The position numbers were made by a program, and so were the translations under genes. Positions 1 through 5,275 of a DNA stretch of 5,275 nt are shown here, one piece after another. Under the pieces are notes generated by a model that did no database searches, had not been told where the DNA came from, and was given only the letters and a program-made list of their open reading frames with translations. The DNA is from Collinsella sp. (lineage in GTDB: Bacteria; Actinomycetota; Coriobacteriia; Coriobacteriales; Coriobacteriaceae), in NCBI GenBank assembly GCA_019413955.1, contig DXMX01000094.1:1-5275 (forward strand), read 5' to 3'. Positions within the stretch are counted from its first letter, which is position 1; the number at the start of each line of letters is the position of its first letter.

Positions 1-243
1 TTCAAGGTCCGCCACCACACGCGGCACCAGGCCGCCAAACGTGCGCTCCTCAAGATAGGCAAGCTCGCTGGGACGCGAAGTCGTCACGACCAACTCGCCG
101 GCAACTGGCGCCAGCCGACCCAGCACACGCTCGATGAGCGGCTCGCCGCAAAACGCCAAGCGCGCCTTATCGCAGCCCATGCGCGAGGACATCCCGCCCG
201 CTTGGACGACACAAGAAAGATCGGCACGTCTTACGGTAGTCAT
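1..243 (-). CDS. mobA: Molybdenum cofactor guanylyltransferase MobA-like, N-terminal part (partial, runs off left edge)
   Basis: Minus-strand reading from the ATG at 243-241 gives 81 open codons to the window edge. The protein begins MTTVRRADLSCVVQAGGMSS and continues RMGCDKARLAFCGEPLIERV. This is the nucleotidyltransferase signature of the MobA family: AGG at residues 15-17, RMG at 21-23, the Asp-Lys pair at 25-26 that contacts the nucleotide phosphates, then the G-x-PLIERVL helix and the strand LVVTTS (51-56). Known family role: transfer of GMP from GTP to Mo-molybdopterin in the cytoplasm, giving the guanine dinucleotide cofactor of DMSO-reductase-family enzymes. Such an enzyme is encoded at 4104-5275 on the same strand, which supports MobA over the related cytidylyltransferase MocA or IspD. 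In-frame ATGs at 261 and 267 exist, but GGAGGTG lies between them and ATG 243, so 243 is preferred. More than half of the protein, including the distal metal-binding Asp, is outside the window. Confidence 0.82.
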   Translation of the reverse strand, partial: MTTVRRADLSCVVQAGGMSSRMGCDKARLAFCGEPLIERVLGRLAPVAGELVVTTSRPSELAYLEERTFGGLVPRVVADLE

Positions 244-252
244 ACGGCAAAA

Positions 253-259
253 CACCTCC
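253..259 (-). promoter_or_regulatory. Ribosome binding site of mobA
   Basis: On the minus strand this reads GGAGGTG, a near-complete anti-Shine-Dalgarno match, 9 nt before the ATG at 243-241. It decides the start: the in-frame ATG at 261-259 overlaps the site and the one at 267-265 lies upstream of it, and neither has its own purine-rich site. Confidence 0.65.
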
Positions 260-332
260 ATCGGCATGTTCGAAACCCGACACACGAAGCCAAATACCGC
301 CGCCGAAATAACGGCGCTACGAAAAGCTCGTG

Positions 333-360
333 CAAAAACAAAACAGCGCCTTTGCGGCAC
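333..360 (-). terminator. Possible weak intrinsic terminator downstream of selC
   Basis: On the minus strand GTGCC, loop GCAAA and GGCGC (360-346) form a 5-bp stem with one G-U pair. It is followed directly by a T-rich run, TGTTTTGTTTTT (345-334). It lies 38 nt after the tRNA 3' end and about 90 nt before mobA, where a tRNA terminator would be expected. The stem is short, so it may be leaky and allow read-through into mobA. Confidence 0.4.
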
Positions 361-397
361 GCAGCAAGACCGCGAGCACAAAAGCGCTGGTAGCGTA

Positions 398-494
398 TGG
401 CGGGAACGTATGTGAATCGAACACATCCAAGACGTTTTGCACGCCTCGCAACGGTTTTGAGGACCGCGGAGCCCACCGGAGCCCATCCGTTCCC
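398..494 (-). tRNA. selC: Selenocysteine tRNA, anticodon UCA, CCA encoded
   Basis: The 97-nt minus-strand sequence folds as a bacterial tRNA(Sec). The acceptor GGGAACG (494-488) pairs with CGTTCCC, followed by discriminator G (401) and an encoded CCA (400-398). The D arm is the long type: a 6-bp stem, GGGCTC on both sides with two G-U pairs, closing the 4-nt loop CGGT. The anticodon stem GCGGT/ACCGT closes CCTCAAA, with anticodon TCA at 460-458. The long variable arm has stem AGGCGT/ACGTCT and loop GCAAA. The T arm is ATGTG, TTCGATT, CACAT. A 6-bp D stem with a tetraloop, a long variable arm and UCA are together diagnostic of selC. The tRNA is aminoacylated with Ser by SerRS, converted by SelA and delivered to UGA by SelB, both encoded just upstream. 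Two oddities: position 33 is C rather than U, and the expected eighth acceptor pair is G opposite A. Confidence 0.95.
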
Positions 495-506
495 AAGTGC
501 GGCGGT

Positions 507-537
507 ATTTTACCAAACCGAGCGGGCCCCATCCCAA
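507..537 (-). promoter_or_regulatory. Candidate selC promoter
   Basis: Minus-strand TAAAAT at 512-507 matches a -10 box at 5 of 6 positions and lies 12 nt before the tRNA 5' end, so transcription would start about 5-7 nt upstream of the mature tRNA. The best -35 is TTGGGA at 537-532 (4 of 6), but the 19-bp spacer is long. The -10 sits in a small dyad, GGTA-TTT-TACC (504-514). It is plausible as an independent tRNA promoter, though the -35 is weak, and selC could also be read from the selAB transcript. Confidence 0.35.
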
Positions 538-543
538 ATAGAC

Positions 544-617
544 AAGCAAGAAGTTGCGGTGGAATAGTTCTTGCTTAGGCTGCAAGACCCAAAAACAGGA
601 ACTATTTCACCGCAACT
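544..617. repeat. Composite palindromic element with competing hairpins, selB-selC gap
   Basis: The main arms are AGTTGCGGTGGAATAGTTC (552-570) and GAACTATTTCACCGCAACT (599-617). These are 19-nt inverted repeats with one mismatch that becomes G-U in plus-strand RNA and A-C in minus-strand RNA, around a 28-nt loop. A second perfect 9-bp pair, AAGCAAGAA (544-552) and TTCTTGCTT (568-576), overlaps the left arm, so the two hairpins exclude each other. A third small pair, CTTGC (570-574) and GCAAG (582-586), can fold within the big loop. The element could terminate selB transcription, protect a 3' end, or be a dispersed intergenic repeat. After the stem on the minus strand the sequence is moderately T-rich (TTCTTGCTTGTCTATTT) but has no clean U tract. 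Arms are directly visible; function is inference. Confidence 0.75.
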
Positions 618-629
618 GATAAGGGTAGG

Positions 630-2597
630 CTAGCGCAAGGAGCGCAGGCCGCCGGCCTCCTTGTCGAGCACCGTAAAGCGCACGGCATCTAGGTGCTCCA
701 AGATGCTGATGGCGCGCTTGCGCGACACACCCAGGGCCTCGCGCAGCACGCTCGTGGTGGCAGCGCCGCCGGCTGCCTCAATGGCGGCGGCGACGAGTTC
801 GCGCGCATGGGCCTCGGCGGCAGCGGACAGGGCAACGTCGCGCTCGACCTTCACAATGGAACGGTTGAGCGAAAGCTCGCGCAGGGCACGCGTCATGGTG
901 TCGCGTCCGAGCTGCAGCTGTTCGCCAACCTCGGGAAGCGCCGGTGCATCCAGGCCGGCCTCGTCAAGCAGCGCGACGATCCGCTCGCAAGCCTCTCGCA
1001 CCACGCGTGCCGCCGCGGCGGCCGAATGTGGATCGAATACCTCGGTGCCCTCGGCGGCGCACACGCCACGCGAACAGCCCTCGGCAATCAGAGCCGCGGC
1101 AACGCCTTCATCAGCGGCAGGCCACGCAGCATGGGCAACGGCGCCAGGCGTAAAGCCCGTCTCCTTGGGAGCCGCCGCATGCATGGCTGACAGGGTCGCC
1201 GCCAGTGCATCCATCGCGGCGTCGAGCACCACGGCGTCCGCCAAGAGGTCCGCATCGCCCACGGCAAGCTTGCGAACGGAGCCCTGCGACACCAACCCGC
1301 GCAGTGCGGCATCGACCTCGCCGACACCAAGATCCAAAGCCTCGGCAACATCAGCCGCCGTAACCGGCAGCGTCTGCAGCGCCAGCCAAGCGCCCACACC
1401 GCCCGCGATATCGCCGGACTCGATCGCCGCAAACAGTGCGCGCTCGCCGGCAGAAAGCTCGCGCGAGCGACGGCAGCGCGATAGCAGCACGCGCCCGCCG
1501 CCGATGAGCATAACGGGCGAATACGACAGCACCACGGCATGGTCTCCGGCTCGCAGCGGCAGCGGCTCCTCCAAGCGCACCTGTACGGTACGGGTCTCGC
1601 CCACCGCCATGGGGGCCTCGCCCTCCATGAACATGATGCGGCCGACGACCTCGGCCGTGCCGGCCATCGCATGCACACGCGCGCCCGACTCGAGCACGCG
1701 CGACATGGCGCCCTCGCGGCCCAAATACGTAAACGTCATCATAAAACGCATCGTCTGGCCAAAGCGGCCCGCCACGCCGAGCATCTCACCGCGATCGAGC
1801 GCGGCGACGGCATCGCCCACCAAGTTGAGTGCCACGCGCTGTCCGGGCAGTGCTCGCGGCGTATCGCCATGCACCTGAATCCCGCGCACGCGACAGACCG
1901 TGCGCGACGGCAAAGCCATCAGCTCGTCGCCCACCGCAACCGGCGCATCGTGCAGCGTTCCCGTCACGACGGTGCCGACGCCCTTGATCGTAAAGCAGCG
2001 GTCAATCGGCAGGCGCGGCGCGGCATCGCTCCGCTCGGCACGCTCGCGACAGGCATCCCAGCAGGCACCCACCTGCTCGTCGAGCACGGCGAGCAGTCGT
2101 TCGATCCCCTCGCCTGTCTTGGACGACACAGTCACGATCGACGCGTCGGCAAACACGGTATCCGAAAGAAAATCGTCCACGTCGAGCTCGGCCAGCTCAA
2201 TCATTTCGTTATCGGCCAGGTCGCACATCGTCAGCGCGACCACCATATGCGTAACGCCCAGCAGCTCCAGCACATGCACGTGCTCGCGGGTCTGCGGCAT
2301 CACGCCCTCGACGGCCGAAACCACCAGCACGGCCACGTCGATACCCGTGGCGCCCTGCACCATAGCGCGCAGGTAATGCGCGTGGCCCGGCACGTCGACC
2401 AGGCCGACGATCTTGCCACTCGGCAGCGCCAGCTCGCCAAAGCCAAGCTCCACGGTCATACCGCGACGGCGCTCAACCTCCAGACGATCGGGATTCTTGC
2501 CGGTCAGCGCCTCGATCAGCGCCGACTTACCGTGGTCGACGTGGCCCGCCGTGCCAACGATAACGGGACACTCCACCAGCGCCTGAACCTCACTCAT
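630..2597 (-). CDS. selB: Selenocysteine-specific translation elongation factor SelB
   Basis: This 655-aa cytoplasmic GTPase (E. coli SelB is 614 aa) binds Sec-tRNA(Sec) and the SECIS hairpin and brings Sec to an in-frame UGA. The EF-Tu-like domain has the P-loop GHVDHGKS (18-25), switch I RRRGMTVELGF with Thr48, DVPGH (68-72, including the catalytic His), G4 as TMCD (123-126) and G5 VSSK (157-160). Domain II carries IDRCFTIKGVGTVVTGTL (198-215), with D199-R200 resembling the conserved Asp-Arg of SelB. Domain III runs to about residue 372 with SYSPVMLIGGGRVL. The rest (about 380-655) is the winged-helix region that binds SECIS RNA, ending with the typical GVSRKRAISILEHLD (623-637). The ATG overlaps the selA stop (ATGA), implying coupled translation; GAGAAGG lies 10 nt upstream inside selA. 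The stop is TAG. The Lys-to-Met change in G4 is unusual. Long plus-strand frames opposite this gene are composition shadows. Confidence 0.96.
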   Translation of the reverse strand: MSEVQALVECPVIVGTAGHVDHGKSALIEALTGKNPDRLEVERRRGMTVELGFGELALPSGKIVGLVDVPGHAHYLRAMVQGATGIDVAVLVVSAVEGVMPQTREHVHVLELLGVTHMVVALTMCDLADNEMIELAELDVDDFLSDTVFADASIVTVSSKTGEGIERLLAVLDEQVGACWDACRERAERSDAAPRLPIDRCFTIKGVGTVVTGTLHDAPVAVGDELMALPSRTVCRVRGIQVHGDTPRALPGQRVALNLVGDAVAALDRGEMLGVAGRFGQTMRFMMTFTYLGREGAMSRVLESGARVHAMAGTAEVVGRIMFMEGEAPMAVGETRTVQVRLEEPLPLRAGDHAVVLSYSPVMLIGGGRVLLSRCRRSRELSAGERALFAAIESGDIAGGVGAWLALQTLPVTAADVAEALDLGVGEVDAALRGLVSQGSVRKLAVGDADLLADAVVLDAAMDALAATLSAMHAAAPKETGFTPGAVAHAAWPAADEGVAAALIAEGCSRGVCAAEGTEVFDPHSAAAAARVVREACERIVALLDEAGLDAPALPEVGEQLQLGRDTMTRALRELSLNRSIVKVERDVALSAAAEAHARELVAAAIEAAGGAATTSVLREALGVSRKRAISILEHLDAVRFTVLDKEAGGLRSLR

Positions 2598-4051
2598 CGA
2601 GCAATCGCCTTCTCAACGCACGCGACGAGCGTCGATGCCGCCGTCTCGATATCGCGGTCGCCCACGAGTGTGCGGACATCAAACAAAATGCGATCGTGCG
2701 AGGTGCGCGTGACGACCGGCGTGTCGAAGTCCTGAACGAGCGAGCGCTTGAGTGCGTCGACCGTCAGGCGCTCATCAACAAGACGCACGGCAACGCACGT
2801 CGTCGGCAGCTCGACGGTAGGCAGCGAACCGCCGCCGGGAGTCGACGACTCATCAACGATCTCCAGCTCAACAGCACACGGGCAGCCGGCCTTATCGAGC
2901 CCGGCGACCATACGATCGCGCAGCTTGCGGGCACGTCGCTCCAAATGGGCCTGCGGAAGCGTGAGCATGTTGAGCACCGGCACCTCACGATGGGCAACAT
3001 CGGCGCCATCCATGTAGATACGCAGCGTGGCCTCGAGCGCCGTGAGCGCCAACTTGCCCGGGCGCAGGGCGCGCATAAGCGGATGCGACCCACAGGCCTG
3101 GACCAGATCGCGACGGCCCATGATAATGCCCGCCTGTGCTGCACCGAGCAGTTTATCGCCCGAGCACGACACCAAATCGAGCCCCGCCGCAACCGAAGCC
3201 GGCGTAGGCTCCTCGCCGCCGCGCACCAGGATGTCATCGGGCAACAGCGCGCCCGAACCCTGGTCCTCGTAGAACAGCAGACCATGCTTGTGGGCCAGGG
3301 CGGCGAGCTCCCGAGAGCCCACCTCCTCGTGAAAGCCCTCGATGCGATAGTTGGAAGGATGGACCTTGAGGATCATCGCCGTATCGGGCGTGATGGCGCG
3401 CTCATAGTCGTCCAAATGCGTGCGGTTGGTGGCGCCGACCTCGACGAGTTTGGCGCCCGAAGCCGCCATGACATCGGGGATGCGGAAGCTGCCGCCAATC
3501 TCGACAAGCTCGCCGCGGCTGACGATAACCTCCTTGCCTGCGGCATGGGTCGCCAGCACCAGCAGTACCGCGGCGGCGTTGTTGTTGACCACGAGCGCGT
3601 CCTCGGCACCGGTGAGCGAGCGGATCAGCTGCGCGGCGTGCTCCTTGCGCGACCCGCGCGAACAAGTGTCCACACTGTACTCGAGCGTGCTGTACCCGCG
3701 CGCAACCTCGGCCACGGCCTTGGCGACCGACTCCGCGAGCGGGGCGCGGCCCAAGTTGGTATGGATGACCACACCCGTGGCATTAACTGCTGGGCGCAGG
3801 CTCGGCAGCGCGGAGCGGTGCGCACGCCACTCGATGGCCGAAGCCAGATCGCGTTTAGAGCGCGGGGCGGCGCCGGCGCGAATGGCGGCGCGCTCCTCGT
3901 CGAGCTCTGCCGTCACGGCGGCATGCACCACCGCGTCGCAGGTCTCCCCCACAGCCTTCACAACTGGCCACTCTGCGAGCAGCTCGTTGACGGAGGGAAT
4001 GTCGCGCAGTCGGGCGCGTACCTCATCGGACATGTTCTGGCTATCGCTCAT
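2594..4051 (-). CDS. selA: L-seryl-tRNA(Sec) selenium transferase SelA
   Basis: SelA is a PLP enzyme that converts Ser-tRNA(Sec) to Sec-tRNA(Sec) using selenophosphate; characterised bacterial SelA is a homodecamer. The 485-aa length is close to E. coli SelA (463). The N-terminal part (about 1-80) is the helical tRNA-recognition region. The catalytic fold starts at SLRPAVNATGVVIHTNLGRA (84-103) and continues through GAEDALVVNNNAAAVLL (148-164), VSRGELVEIGGSFRIPDVM (177-195) and VGATNRTH (205-212). The PLP-binding Lys is K300 in SCSGDKLLGAAQAGII. SHPLMRALRPGKL (322-334) carries conserved Arg residues (R327, R330), and GGGSLP (about 417-422) is the C-terminal family motif. The first ATG is chosen because GAAAGG lies 6 nt upstream; a second Met at residue 7 lacks a site. 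It begins 52 nt after the oxidoreductase stop with no terminator between, and its TGA overlaps the selB start by 4 nt. No frameshift or missing key residue is seen. Confidence 0.97.
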   Translation of the reverse strand: MSDSQNMSDEVRARLRDIPSVNELLAEWPVVKAVGETCDAVVHAAVTAELDEERAAIRAGAAPRSKRDLASAIEWRAHRSALPSLRPAVNATGVVIHTNLGRAPLAESVAKAVAEVARGYSTLEYSVDTCSRGSRKEHAAQLIRSLTGAEDALVVNNNAAAVLLVLATHAAGKEVIVSRGELVEIGGSFRIPDVMAASGAKLVEVGATNRTHLDDYERAITPDTAMILKVHPSNYRIEGFHEEVGSRELAALAHKHGLLFYEDQGSGALLPDDILVRGGEEPTPASVAAGLDLVSCSGDKLLGAAQAGIIMGRRDLVQACGSHPLMRALRPGKLALTALEATLRIYMDGADVAHREVPVLNMLTLPQAHLERRARKLRDRMVAGLDKAGCPCAVELEIVDESSTPGGGSLPTVELPTTCVAVRLVDERLTVDALKRSLVQDFDTPVVTRTSHDRILFDVRTLVGDRDIETAASTLVACVEKAIAR

Positions 4052-4057
4052 GTGCGG

Positions 4058-4063
4058 CCTTTC
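4058..4063 (-). promoter_or_regulatory. Ribosome binding site of selA
   Basis: The minus strand reads GAAAGG, 6 nt before the ATG at 4051-4049. The alternative Met six codons downstream has no comparable purine-rich stretch, so this site fixes the start. Confidence 0.6.
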
Positions 4064-4079
4064 AAAAGAAACGTGGATC

Positions 4080-4103
4080 AGTCAAATACATTAGCTGAGT
4101 CAA
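4080..4103 (-). repeat. Direct repeat of TTGACT in the oxidoreductase-selA gap
   Basis: TTGACT occurs twice on the minus strand (4103-4098 and 4085-4080), 18 bp start to start, in a gap otherwise empty apart from the ribosome binding site. Each copy resembles a -35 box, but neither has a good -10 at 16-18 bp: TGATCC follows the first after 17 bp, and AAAGGC would follow the second. It could be a binding site for a regulator spaced nearly two helical turns apart, or chance in a short AT-richer spacer. No terminator is visible in the gap 4052-4103, so read-through from the oxidoreductase gene into selA is likely. Confidence 0.25.
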
Positions 4104-5275
4104 TTACTCGTTATTATCCTCGCGCGCCGCGATCTTTTCCACGCGAACGGCGTTTTCCTGGGTGAGCGCGGCGCCCGTCAACGGGTCCCAACGCAACGGC
4201 GTATGGTCGAGCGGGCCCACGCCCAAGCCTTGAGCGCCACCGGCATCGGAGCCAAGCGAACGCCCACCGGGAGCAGCCGACGTAAAGATGCACGCCGGAT
4301 GCAGATAGGGCGTCGTCTCCACGCGTACGCGATCGCGGCCCATATCGCTCACGAGTTCGACGATCTCGCCGTCGGCAATGCCCATGTGCGCAGCAGCATC
4401 GACATTCATCTGCACGGCATCCAGGTCCGATCCAGCCTCGGCGGCACCTTGGGCCGCAAGCCTTCGCGAGGTATGCGACTCAAAGGGACGGTTGCCGCTA
4501 ATGAGGCGAAACATCCCCGGACCGGGCTCCACCATGGGAGCGATCCAGTTGGGTACACGACCCAGACCGGCTCGTTCCCATACGTCGCTTGCCAGCGCAA
4601 TTTTGCCGCCATCCAAGGGAATCGCCGGCTCGCCCGTACGCGACGGCAACGCAACACCCGTGTCGGCCCAGCCGCGCTCCTTGAGCTCGTCCAGATTGAT
4701 CCCAAAAGGCGCCACCTGGGCAGCCGCCAGATCGTCAGACGTAAACTGGAAGTACTCGCCCACGCCACACGCCTGCGCCAGACCGGCAAAAATCTCCCGA
4801 CCGGGACGTGTGTCGTCATGCTGCACGGGCAGCACGGCGTTGCGGTAGAACACGCGCGCATCGTTGGCGCCCACGACCGTACCCACACCGCGGTCGGCCT
4901 CCAGATACGTCACGTCGGGCAGCACGAAGTCAGAAACACGCGCCGTCTCGGACCAGCGAATATCAATCGTCACGAGCAAGTCGAGCTGCTGCAAAATACT
5001 CAACCAAGCCTGTGCATTGCCATAGCCCGCACCGGGGTTACTGGCATAGACGATGAGTCCACGCAAATCGCCGGCAAGAATCGACTGACCGATGGTCGTG
5101 CACAGACCGCGCACCGGATCGACCAGTGGATAGCGCTCGGACCCCAGCTTGGGCCCGCGCGGCACCGGCGGCGTCGCAAAGCGTGCGGGATCGAGGTCGC
5201 CCAACGCAAGCGGCGTGGGCGGGTTGAGGGCACCGCCCGCGTGTCCGATGCAGCCCAGCAGCACATCGACCAGAC
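4104..5275 (-). CDS. Molybdopterin-dependent oxidoreductase catalytic subunit, C-terminal part (partial, runs off right edge)
   Basis: Open from the window edge (first whole codon 5273-5271, Leu) to TAA at 4106-4104, about 389 residues. A GTG at 5264 is an internal codon, not a start: the frame continues upstream and the sequence (LVDVLLGCIGHAGGALNP) is typical of the middle of the protein. DMSO-reductase-family features follow in order: IVYASNPGAGYGN in the cofactor domain, DIRWSETARVSDFVLPDVTYLE (the 'ETA..aD.vLP..tylE' block), RPGREIFAGLAQACGVGEYF, then from about residue 254 the molybdopterin-dinucleotide-binding domain (FRLISGNRPFESHTSRR, AVQMNVDAAAHMGIADGEIVEL, up to ENAVRVEKI). These blocks resemble the PhsA/PsrA thiosulfate/polysulfide reductase branch more than classical formate dehydrogenase, but the substrate cannot be fixed from this half. 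The Mo ligand (Cys, Sec or Ser), the FeS cluster and any Tat signal lie outside the window. Its place upstream of selA-selB suggests, without proving, that it is a selenoprotein. Confidence 0.88.
   Translation of the reverse strand, partial: LVDVLLGCIGHAGGALNPPTPLALGDLDPARFATPPVPRGPKLGSERYPLVDPVRGLCTTIGQSILAGDLRGLIVYASNPGAGYGNAQAWLSILQQLDLLVTIDIRWSETARVSDFVLPDVTYLEADRGVGTVVGANDARVFYRNAVLPVQHDDTRPGREIFAGLAQACGVGEYFQFTSDDLAAAQVAPFGINLDELKERGWADTGVALPSRTGEPAIPLDGGKIALASDVWERAGLGRVPNWIAPMVEPGPGMFRLISGNRPFESHTSRRLAAQGAAEAGSDLDAVQMNVDAAAHMGIADGEIVELVSDMGRDRVRVETTPYLHPACIFTSAAPGGRSLGSDAGGAQGLGVGPLDHTPLRWDPLTGAALTQENAVRVEKIAAREDNNE

Noticed and set aside
259..267. Upstream in-frame ATGs (267, 261) as mobA starts
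   Set aside because: No ribosome binding site precedes them, whereas GGAGGTG precedes ATG 243, and the family motif sits at the usual distance from that start.
301..316. CGCCG-AAATAA-CGGCG hairpin in the mobA leader as a riboswitch or terminator
   Set aside because: Only a 5-bp stem, no U tract, and no further conserved structure that I can recognise as a molybdenum-cofactor riboswitch.
240..532. Two short minus-strand open frames (240-476 and 317-532) across the selC region
   Set aside because: Both overlap the tRNA-Sec gene, have no motif, and lie in a different frame from mobA.
134..578. Short plus-strand open frames at 134-415, 202-393 and 330-578
   Set aside because: They overlap mobA and selC on the other strand and encode motif-free Arg/Thr/Ala-rich peptides.
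661..1878. 405-aa plus-strand open frame opposite selB
   Set aside because: Antisense shadow of a GC-rich gene: Ser/Thr/Ala/Arg-rich, low complexity, no recognisable motif, fully inside the convincing selB gene.
1539..2735. 398-aa plus-strand open frame opposite selB and the end of selA
   Set aside because: His/Arg/Ala-rich shadow translation with no domain; it crosses the selA-selB junction.
4052..4103. SECIS-like SelB-binding hairpin in the selA leader, as in E. coli
   Set aside because: No stable stem-loop with a suitable apical loop can be drawn in this gap.
2696..4165. 489-aa plus-strand open frame opposite selA, slightly longer than selA itself
   Set aside because: Length alone is misleading at this GC content. 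Its composition is Arg/Gly/His-rich without motifs, while the opposite strand has every SelA signature.
5262..5264. GTG as start of the oxidoreductase gene
   Set aside because: The frame stays open upstream to the window edge and the residues match the middle of the family, so the gene is truncated by the window.
1..5275. CRISPR array, insertion sequence, phage or integrase signs
   Set aside because: No spaced repeats, transposase motifs or attachment-site duplications are seen; composition is uniform across the genes.

Overview
The window is GC-rich with GC-biased third codon positions, and all its genes lie on the minus strand. Protein style, GC content and gene content suggest an anaerobic, gut-type actinobacterium of the Coriobacteriia (Collinsella/Olsenella-like). 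That placement is inference from sequence style, not from a search.

Read in the direction of transcription (right to left), the window holds five genes: (1) the C-terminal part of a molybdopterin-dependent oxidoreductase catalytic subunit (4104-5275, runs off the right edge); (2) selA, L-seryl-tRNA(Sec) selenium transferase (2594-4051); (3) selB, the selenocysteine-specific elongation factor (630-2597), whose ATG overlaps the selA stop as ATGA; (4) selC, the UCA-anticodon selenocysteine tRNA (398-494, CCA encoded); (5) the first 81 codons of a MobA-like molybdenum cofactor guanylyltransferase (1-243, runs off the left edge). Genes 4 and 5 were found by reading the minus strand directly, because neither forms a complete ORF.

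The genes form one functional theme. MobA would convert molybdopterin cofactor into the guanine dinucleotide form used by DMSO-reductase-family enzymes, of which the 4104-5275 gene is a member. SelA charges Ser-tRNA(Sec) with selenium, SelC is that tRNA, and SelB carries Sec-tRNA to recoded UGA codons. The locus therefore looks like a compact block for making a molybdenum (or tungsten) selenoenzyme. selD (selenophosphate synthetase) is not in the window, and the part of the oxidoreductase that would hold a Sec codon lies beyond the right edge.

Non-coding stretches are short. The 52-nt gap 4052-4103 has a selA ribosome binding site and no terminator. The gap 495-629 holds a 74-bp composite palindrome with competing hairpins and a weak promoter for selC. 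The gap 244-397 holds a possible weak terminator after selC and the mobA ribosome binding site. The main oddities are C instead of U at tRNA(Sec) position 33, a G/A opposition at the eighth acceptor position of that tRNA, a TMCD G4 motif in SelB (Lys replaced by Met), and the palindrome. No undescribed multi-gene system is evident; this is a recognisable selenium/molybdenum locus with some unusual details.
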